11,387 bases of DNA from Erysipelotrichaceae bacterium (lineage in GTDB: Bacteria > Bacillota_I > Bacilli_A > Erysipelotrichales > Erysipelotrichaceae), in the NCBI GenBank assembly GCA_900770275.1, contig CAAGJS010000163.1, forward strand, positions 1 to 11,387, given 5' to 3'. The notes under the pieces were generated by a model. It searched no databases. It was not told where the DNA came from and saw only the letters and a program-made list of their open reading frames with translations. Made by a program: the position numbers and the translations under genes. Within the stretch, counting starts at the first letter, position 1; every line of letters begins with the position of its first letter. Positions 6,953-11,387 of the stretch are shown in pieces.

Positions 6953-9112
6953 CTACTCCAGTGCCATCGGATTGACATCGACCCGGATGGATACCGACGA
7001 AGGATATTTTTCCCTGAGGGCTTTGCGGACGCTGCTGCGCATTTCGCCCAGGTCTCTTCCCTTCAGAAGGATGCGGTCGCGCATCAGATCCTGCAGTTTA
7101 AACAGATTGATGACGCCGATCGTTTTGAAACTGCCGGAAAGATGCTGCTTGAGCTGCGCCGAGGCCGAATGAACAGCCTTCGCATCCCTTCCCGTAATCG
7201 TCAGCGCAATCAGATACGTATACGGCGGATACATGCCGGCGTGACGGAATTGCATCTCGCTCTGAAAGAACATCAGATAGTCCTGCTTCACAGCAGCCCT
7301 GACTGCATAATGATCGGGATCGAATACCTGATACACCACTTCCCCCGCATCAAGGCTGCGTCCGCTTCTACCGGCGGCCTGCACCAGAAGATCAAACGTC
7401 ATTTCACAGCTGCGGTAGTCGCTGCGGCTGAGGCCTTCATCACCATTCAGAATGCCGACAAGCGTCACATCGGGGTAGTCCAGTCCCTTGGCAATCATCT
7501 GCGTCCCAAGAAGAATGTCCGCCTCATGGCGGCCGAAGGAGGACAGAATCTTTTCGTGGCTGTTTTTATAGGCCGTCGTATCGGCGTCCATGCGCAGAAT
7601 CCGCGCCTGCGGGAACATGTTCTGAACCTCTTCCTCCAGGCGCTGCGTCCCGTAGCCGAAGGTTGAGAAACCATCCGAAGCTCCACAGGAAGGACACACC
7701 TTCGGAAGGCGGCTGACCGTTCCGCAGGAATGGCATTTCAGCAGCCCCTCCGACTTATGCCAGCTCATGGCCAGATCACAATGGGGACAGATGATCGCCT
7801 GCCCGCATGCCCGACAGCGCAGGATACTAGTATACCCGCGGCGGTTCAGCAGAAGTATGACCTGTTTGTGCTGATCCAGGGCCGCCTTCATCTTGTCCTT
7901 CAGAACTTCGGAGATCATGAAATCACGGGAGCGAAGCGCATTTTTCATCGGCACAACCGTGATCGCCGGCATCTGCTGATTCACCCGCTGACTCAGCGTA
8001 ATGAGATGATAGACACCCTTCTTTGCCCGTGCAAAGCTTTCCAGCGACGGCGTCGCCGATCCCAGCAGCACCTTGCAGTGATTGTACCTGCCCCGGAACA
8101 GTGCCACATCCCGGCAATGGTAGGCCGGCTGATTTTCCTGCTTGTAGGAAGAATCCTGTTCCTCGTCAAGCACGATGAGGCCCAGGTTGGTAAAGGGAAG
8201 AAACACCGCACTGCGCGTACCAACGACAATTGAAGCCTTTCCGCTCATCACCTTGCGGTACTGCTCATATTTCTCCTGCGCATTCAGCGCCGAATGATAG
8301 ACGGCAAGATCATTTCCAAAACGGCTGTGCACACGCGAAATCATCTGCGGCGTCAGCGATATTTCCGGCACCAGGAACAGGACCTGCTTTCCTTCGGCAA
8401 GCGCCTGCTGCGCCAGTTCGAGATACACTTCCGTTTTTCCCGATCCCGTTACGCCATAAATGAGATACACCGAGTCATCACTGCAGTTGATGGCATCCAC
8501 GGCTTCCTGCTGCTCACGGGTGAGTGGATAGGGCCGCGCGGACGCCGTCCCCGCGGATGGAGGAGCCTGCCGCTCCCTGCTGAAGAGTTCAACGACGCCT
8601 TTTGTGACAAGGTTATGGGCCTGATTGGGGAACTTCTTGCGCAAGTCGCTGTAGCGCATTTCCTTCGCATTTGCGACTGCTTCATAGGCCAGCAGTTCCT
8701 TCGGCGTCAGTTCGGCATCGTTCTTTGTGACGCGCACCCATTTTTCAGTAACAACCGCGGCACGGTTTCCTGCCGGCTTGATCTTCGCCGGCAGCATCGC
8801 CTGAAAGCAGGCAATGGCAGAAGACAGCGTCTCATCCCGCATCCAGAGCGCAAGATCATGAAGCTCCGGAGTAATCAAAGGTTCCTCATCCAGCACCTTT
8901 TCAATTTTCTGGATTTCAAATCCCTTTTCCTTCTGAATTTCGGCAAGACTCTTTTCCACAGGACTGCTGCTTTCCACAAAGCCGATCAGACGACGATGAT
9001 TAAAAAGCACCTCCACCCGTACACCGCAGGGAAGCGCCTGATCATACCAGTAGGTGTAGGTACGGTCCAAAGACCGCACCGGATGTTCAATCCATACTTC
9101 GATTAATTCCAT
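6953..9112 (-). CDS. priA: Primosomal replication restart helicase PriA
   Basis: 3'-to-5' superfamily 2 DNA helicase that recognises abandoned forks and reloads the replicative helicase. With the chosen start it has 719 residues. The N-terminal 3'-DNA-binding domain begins at MELIEVWIEHPVRSLDRTYTY. A Walker A motif GVTGSGKT (220-227, Lys226), VPEISLTPQM and VGTRSAVF follow. Motif II reads DEEQ (316-319) where PriA normally has DEEH. Eight cysteines in CxxC pairs (about 425-475) form the zinc-binding insertion. GTQMIAKGLDYPDV and QAAGRSGR are motifs V and VI. The open frame runs 51 codons further upstream, but that part overlaps proC and lacks family homology. The ATG at 9112 has no Shine-Dalgarno and lies only about 6 bases from the predicted transcript start. 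It is the first gene of the operon, separated from rsmB by 4 bases. Confidence 0.95.
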   Translation of the reverse strand: MELIEVWIEHPVRSLDRTYTYWYDQALPCGVRVEVLFNHRRLIGFVESSSPVEKSLAEIQKEKGFEIQKIEKVLDEEPLITPELHDLALWMRDETLSSAIACFQAMLPAKIKPAGNRAAVVTEKWVRVTKNDAELTPKELLAYEAVANAKEMRYSDLRKKFPNQAHNLVTKGVVELFSRERQAPPSAGTASARPYPLTREQQEAVDAINCSDDSVYLIYGVTGSGKTEVYLELAQQALAEGKQVLFLVPEISLTPQMISRVHSRFGNDLAVYHSALNAQEKYEQYRKVMSGKASIVVGTRSAVFLPFTNLGLIVLDEEQDSSYKQENQPAYHCRDVALFRGRYNHCKVLLGSATPSLESFARAKKGVYHLITLSQRVNQQMPAITVVPMKNALRSRDFMISEVLKDKMKAALDQHKQVILLLNRRGYTSILRCRACGQAIICPHCDLAMSWHKSEGLLKCHSCGTVSRLPKVCPSCGASDGFSTFGYGTQRLEEEVQNMFPQARILRMDADTTAYKNSHEKILSSFGRHEADILLGTQMIAKGLDYPDVTLVGILNGDEGLSRSDYRSCEMTFDLLVQAAGRSGRSLDAGEVVYQVFDPDHYAVRAAVKQDYLMFFQSEMQFRHAGMYPPYTYLIALTITGRDAKAVHSASAQLKQHLSGSFKTIGVINLFKLQDLMRDRILLKGRDLGEMRSSVRKALREKYPSSVSIRVDVNPMALE

Positions 9113-9124
9113 CGCCGATATTTT

Positions 9125-9152
9125 ACTATAAGCCCGTGCATTGAATGTGCAA
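9125..9152 (-). promoter_or_regulatory. Predicted promoter of the priA operon
   Basis: On the minus strand, TTGCAC (9152-9147), a 16-base spacer and TATAGT (9130-9125) resemble a sigma-A promoter; the -10 matches five of six. Transcription should start near 9118, about 6 bases before the priA ATG. The -35 overlaps the predicted proC -10. Confidence 0.5.
9137..9151. repeat. Imperfect inverted repeat in the priA-proC divergent region
   Basis: The core CATT-G-AATG (9139-9147) is a perfect dyad flanked by TGCA at both ends (9137-9140 and 9148-9151), with one extra base breaking the outer symmetry. It lies in the spacer of the predicted priA promoter and touches the proC extended -10, where an operator could act on both. 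No known regulator is recognised from it. Confidence 0.3.
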
Positions 9153-9156
9153 TAAT
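9148..9156 (+). promoter_or_regulatory. Predicted extended -10 promoter of proC
   Basis: TGCAATAAT on the plus strand is an extended -10: TGn followed by AATAAT, five of six to TATAAT. No convincing -35 is present, which is common for extended -10 promoters. The transcript would start near 9163, leaving room for the Shine-Dalgarno at 9170-9175. Confidence 0.45.
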
Positions 9157-9169
9157 TATGGACAGAAAC

Positions 9170-9175
9170 AGGAGG
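9170..9175 (+). promoter_or_regulatory. Shine-Dalgarno of proC
   Basis: AGGAGG lies seven bases before the ATG at 9183 and fixes the proC start. It is embedded in the 10-base palindrome GGAGGCCTCC (9171-9180), which could fold back on the binding site in the mRNA. Confidence 0.85.
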
Positions 9176-9182
9176 CCTCCCT

Positions 9183-10004
9183 ATGAAATCCTCACGTAAA
9201 TATACACTCGGCCTGATCGGCTGCGGAGCGATGGGAACAGCCATCGCCCATGGCGCCGTCATCACAGAATATCTCGAACGCTATCAGATCTGTGTCTATG
9301 ATCACCATGAGCAGCGTACACGTGATCTGTGCCGCAACGAAAGCTTTGCCTTCATGGAAAATGAGAAGGATGTCGCTTCCCAGTCCCATATCACCCTGAT
9401 TGCCGTCCAGCCCCAGGCGCTGGACGCATGCCTCGAAAAGCTGAAGGGTACGAAGATCGAATGCCTGCTTACCATCGTTGCCGGCATTCCGACGTCGTAC
9501 TATCGTGAAAAGCTCGGACAGGATGTTCCGGTGATCCGGGCCATGCCCAACATGGCGCTTTCGATTGGCGAAGGCGCTACGGCCCTGTGCATGTCGGACA
9601 ACACTTCGGCTGACGATTATGACTTTGTCTTCAAGCTGTTTGCCTCGATGGGCATCAGCCGCACCATTCCGGAATCACAGATGAGTCAGATCATCTCCGT
9701 CAACGGGTCGACCCCCGCCTACTTTTATGTCTTCCTCAACAGTCTGCTCAAGGACGCAACCTCCCGCGGCATCGAAGATGAAAGCGCAAGGGCGCTGCTC
9801 GTACAGACCATGATTGGCGCCGGCAAGCTGCTGCAGGAACATCAGGCTGACGCGATCGAAGATCTGATCAAGGAAGTATGCACCGAAGGCGGCACGACCA
9901 TTGAAGCCGTACGTTCCTTTGAGAAAAACGGTCTCGACCGTATGGTTCATGAAGCGGATGACGCCTGCATCAAGCGCGCCGAAGAGATCGGAAGCCGCAA
10001 ATAA
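9183..10004 (+). CDS. proC: Pyrroline-5-carboxylate reductase
   Basis: Reduces 1-pyrroline-5-carboxylate to proline with NAD(P)H, the last step of proline biosynthesis. The 273-residue protein is the normal length. It has the N-terminal Rossmann motif GCGAMG (13-18), AVQPQ, VIRAMPNMALSIGEGATAL, the substrate-binding segment VNGSTPAYFYVF (usually GSGPAY) and the C-terminal TEGGTTIEAVRSFEKNGL. The start is supported by AGGAGG seven bases upstream. It is the only well-supported plus-strand gene in the window. It is divergent from priA, convergent with the small membrane protein gene, and followed by a strong hairpin, so it is probably a single-gene transcript. No proA or proB lies nearby, and there is no functional tie to the neighbours that I can see. 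Confidence 0.96.
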   Translation: MKSSRKYTLGLIGCGAMGTAIAHGAVITEYLERYQICVYDHHEQRTRDLCRNESFAFMENEKDVASQSHITLIAVQPQALDACLEKLKGTKIECLLTIVAGIPTSYYREKLGQDVPVIRAMPNMALSIGEGATALCMSDNTSADDYDFVFKLFASMGISRTIPESQMSQIISVNGSTPAYFYVFLNSLLKDATSRGIEDESARALLVQTMIGAGKLLQEHQADAIEDLIKEVCTEGGTTIEAVRSFEKNGLDRMVHEADDACIKRAEEIGSRK

Positions 10005-10032
10005 TTCATCTCGCGTTCCACTCAAGCATTCA

Positions 10033-10070
10033 AAAACAGGACTCCGGTTTCTATGCCGAAGTCCTGTTTT
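10033..10070. terminator. Bidirectional rho-independent terminator between convergent genes
   Basis: AAAACAGGACT (10033-10043) pairs perfectly with AGTCCTGTTTT (10060-10070), an 11-bp stem extended by CGG/CCG after one mismatch, with an 8-base loop. T-rich tracts follow on both strands. It lies between the proC stop and the stop of the convergent small gene and serves both. Confidence 0.88.
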
Positions 10071-10080
10071 CAGTTGTTTC

Positions 10081-10311
10081 TCAGTTCTTACTGCTTTTCT
10101 TCTCAAGCAGATACCCGGCAACCAGAGCGGCCGCACCGGGCACCAGCAAAGCGATCATATCAACAATCACCTGCTTCGAAAGCAGAGATGCCGACGCACC
10201 GGCCGAAGCAAGATAGCTGCGAAGCGCGAAGATGAACAGCGCCGTCAGAATCATGCTCAGGATATAGAAGATCTGCGGAACAAGCGTTTTTACATCAGCT
10301 GTTTTCTTCAT
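10081..10311 (-). CDS. Small two-helix membrane protein, function unknown
   Basis: A 76-residue protein I do not recognise. It has a short basic N-terminus (MKKTADVK), a first transmembrane helix at about 10-30, a short Ala/Ser-rich loop, a second helix at about 48-69 with a mid-helix Pro-Gly, and a Lys/Ser-rich tail (EKKSSKN). No catalytic or cysteine motif is visible. The frame is open for 31 codons upstream, but AGGAGG at 10318-10323 sits six bases before the ATG at 10311 and fixes this start. It follows the UPF0158-GNAT gene after 89 bases and shares its terminator with proC. A lysine-ended two-helix protein could be an integral membrane accessory factor or a holin-like protein, but nothing here supports a specific role. 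Real gene likely; function unassigned. Confidence 0.75.
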   Translation of the reverse strand: MKKTADVKTLVPQIFYILSMILTALFIFALRSYLASAGASASLLSKQVIVDMIALLVPGAAALVAGYLLEKKSSKN

Positions 10312-10317
10312 AACAAA

Positions 10318-10340
10318 CCTCCTGGGTTTTTTATAGTATA
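10318..10340 (-). promoter_or_regulatory. Shine-Dalgarno and possible -10 of the small membrane protein gene
   Basis: AGGAGG at 10318-10323 is a strong ribosome binding site. Upstream, TATACT (10340-10335) or the overlapping TATAAA (10335-10330) could be a -10, but no good -35 is found at the right distance. The ribosome site is firm; the promoter is weak. Confidence 0.5.
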
Positions 10341-10361
10341 CGGTCAATGTTTGAATAATGC

Positions 10362-10404
10362 GTGAAATCTGCCCTACATCTTCGTAGAACTGCCCGTATT
10401 TCAC
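10362..10404. repeat. Nested inverted repeat after the UPF0158-GNAT gene
   Basis: GTGAAAT (10362-10368) pairs with ATTTCAC (10398-10404). Inside it, CTAC (10374-10377) pairs with GTAG (10384-10387), and CTGCCC occurs twice between the arms. The outer arm covers the stop codon of the upstream gene. No T tract follows on the minus strand, so it is not a standard terminator. It may be an mRNA 3' structure or chance. Confidence 0.3.
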
Positions 10405-11249
10405 TTCGTCTCTTCAGAATCCGGATACAGATCCACGTATCCCTCACGTCCATATCCGCATGCACTAAAGAAGCCCCTGGCATCCTTGAACTGTAACGGA
10501 AGATGGATGACCAGCGGACCATAGTTCTCTGAGGCACTCTTCAACAGAGCTTTTCCAGCACCTTTTCTGCGCATGGAAGGATCCACGTATACTTCCCTGA
10601 CCGTACCGTCTTCACTTACCTCAAGATAGCCTGCAAACTGCCCCCGAAGCGAAGCCGCATACACATGGAAGGAGCGAAGATCATTTTCAAGCTCCTGCTG
10701 CGCAAGGGATACATCGCATCCCTCAAAATCCTTCTTGAGCATCAGCAGCCGCATGTAGTTGTTCCGGTTGATTTCAACAAGGCGCCAGGATACCGCAGCT
10801 TCGTTGAAAGAAGACTGAACAGTGGCTTCCCTTTCCTCTGCTTCTTCGTCAGCCGCATCCTCAGGATCCACATCTGCACCGGAAAGGCTGTAGGGAATAC
10901 CGTTGTCTTCACACCAGCCCATCGCCAGGTCCATCAATGCATTCTCCTGCCACCGGTACCACTGATCCTCGATACCAAAGCGCTGCAGAACCGAGCGAAA
11001 CCGATGGAAGGCACCGCGGCCCGAGATCGCATTGACAAGCCAATCACGCTCTTCTCCCGTACGGCTTTCCGCAAAATCACGGATCATGCCGTAATCATCG
11101 CGTTCCATCTTGGTCGGCAGCTGCACCGCATCCTCAGGAACATCATCATCCTGTTCGTAAAACTCTTCCGTCGAGGGGGAATACCAAATATCCTGATCCT
11201 CATCGACCATCGATATTTCATCTACCAGCTGTTTCAGATTGACTGCCAT
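10401..11249 (-). CDS. UPF0158-like domain fused to a GNAT acetyltransferase domain
   Basis: A 282-residue cytoplasmic protein in two parts. Residues about 1-125 resemble the UPF0158 family of unknown function: an acidic opening with IWYSPSTEEFYEQDDD, then the typical GRGAFHRF (77-84) and a following DQWYRWQENALMDLAMGWCEDNGIPY-like stretch. A highly acidic linker (about 125-140) joins it to a GNAT-type domain (about 150-275). The GNAT part has a beta-strand pair ending in VREVYVDPSMRRKGAGKALL; RRKGAG (227-232) is the acetyl-CoA pyrophosphate-binding motif, and GFFSACGY is a typical late GNAT element. An AGGAAGGGA Shine-Dalgarno (11258-11266) supports the start. The acyl acceptor is unknown. 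Domain assignment is by motif recognition only; the GNAT half is surer than the UPF0158 half. Confidence 0.85.
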   Translation of the reverse strand: MAVNLKQLVDEISMVDEDQDIWYSPSTEEFYEQDDDVPEDAVQLPTKMERDDYGMIRDFAESRTGEERDWLVNAISGRGAFHRFRSVLQRFGIEDQWYRWQENALMDLAMGWCEDNGIPYSLSGADVDPEDAADEEAEEREATVQSSFNEAAVSWRLVEINRNNYMRLLMLKKDFEGCDVSLAQQELENDLRSFHVYAASLRGQFAGYLEVSEDGTVREVYVDPSMRRKGAGKALLKSASENYGPLVIHLPLQFKDARGFFSACGYGREGYVDLYPDSEETK

Positions 11250-11288
11250 CGTAATGATCCCTTCCTATCCTGTCTGCTACCTACAGCA

Positions 11289-11387
11289 TTACTTTACACC
11301 ATATCCGCTGCCTGTCATTGATTCGCCACCCGGAAGATTTCCAGAATCCACGCCACCGGACAACGGATCATCATCGCTCCTGCACAG
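11289..11387 (-). CDS. Possible 3' end of an upstream gene, partial
   Basis: On the minus strand a frame enters from the right edge and stays open for 32 codons to a TAA at 11291-11289. Its translation is acidic and Gly/Ser-rich (for example DDDPLSGGVDSGNLPGGES), like a disordered C-terminal tail. It would end 39 bases before the UPF0158-GNAT start. Other frames over these 99 bases are also open for much of the length, so the evidence is thin and no function can be given. Confidence 0.35.
   Translation of the reverse strand: MCRSDDDPLSGGVDSGNLPGGESMTGSGYGVK
11291..11318 (-). promoter_or_regulatory. Possible promoter of the UPF0158-GNAT gene
   Basis: On the minus strand, ATGACA (11318-11313, five of six to TTGACA), a 16-base spacer and TAAAGT (11296-11291, four of six) could be a sigma-A promoter. 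It falls inside the possible partial gene end, so it may be coincidental. Confidence 0.3.

Noticed and set aside
4204..8710. Near-identical stretch GGCGTCAGTTCG in both prpC (near 4209) and priA (near 8703)
   Set aside because: Both encode an Glu-Leu-Thr-Pro run by similar codons in coding sequence. One short match is expected by chance and does not indicate a repeat family.
8294..9106. Plus-strand open frame of 270 codons opposite priA
   Set aside because: Antisense to well-conserved PriA; the translation has no recognisable motif.
9171..9180. GGAGGCCTCC palindrome read as a Shine-Dalgarno for priA on the minus strand
   Set aside because: It lies about 60 bases before the priA ATG and upstream of its predicted promoter, so it cannot serve that start. 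It is better explained by the proC Shine-Dalgarno.
9113..9265. N-terminal extension of priA by 51 codons
   Set aside because: It overlaps the proC coding region and promoter, has no PriA homology, and the family start matches the ATG at 9112.
10344..10349. TTGACC on the minus strand as a -35 for the small membrane protein gene
   Set aside because: The nearest -10-like hexamers are only a few bases away, and nothing suitable stands 16-18 bases downstream.

Overview
The window looks like chromosomal DNA of a Bacillota (Firmicutes) bacterium of roughly even GC content. The evidence is the gene order, the GGAGG-type ribosome binding sites and a PASTA-type serine/threonine kinase beside its PP2C phosphatase. 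An Erysipelotrichia-like lineage would fit, but that is a guess from general protein character. I see no insertion sequence, phage gene, CRISPR array, tRNA or rRNA.

Left and centre (40-9112, minus strand) hold one tightly packed operon, read from right to left: priA (replication restart helicase), rsmB (16S rRNA m5C methyltransferase), rlmN (23S rRNA/tRNA m2A methyltransferase), prpC (PP2C phosphatase), prkC (PASTA kinase), rsgA (30S maturation GTPase), rpe (ribulose-phosphate epimerase) and thiN (thiamine pyrophosphokinase). Genes overlap or lie 4-29 bases apart. The operon ends in a perfect hairpin with a T tract at about 5-29. The order matches the Bacillus subtilis priA-def-fmt-rsmB-rlmN-prpC-prkC-cpgA-rpe-thiN locus, except that def and fmt are cleanly missing between priA and rsmB.

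A 70-base divergent region (9113-9182) separates priA from proC (plus strand, last step of proline synthesis). The two predicted promoters overlap there, and the priA promoter would give an almost leaderless mRNA. proC ends at a strong two-way terminator (10033-10070) shared with the convergent genes to its right.

Right (10081-11387, minus strand) has a 76-residue two-helix membrane protein of unknown function, a 282-residue protein that appears to join a UPF0158-like domain to a GNAT acetyltransferase domain, and possibly the 3' end of another gene running off the window.

The main operon couples ribosome maturation (RsmB, RlmN, RsgA) to kinase/phosphatase signalling (PrkC, PrpC); RsgA/CpgA is a known PrkC substrate in B. 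subtilis. Nothing here amounts to a clearly new system. The points most worth a second look are the UPF0158-GNAT fusion, the overlapping divergent promoters with a near-leaderless priA, a three-codon minigene in front of rlmN, and the DEEQ box in PriA. No stretch over 300 bases lacks a gene.
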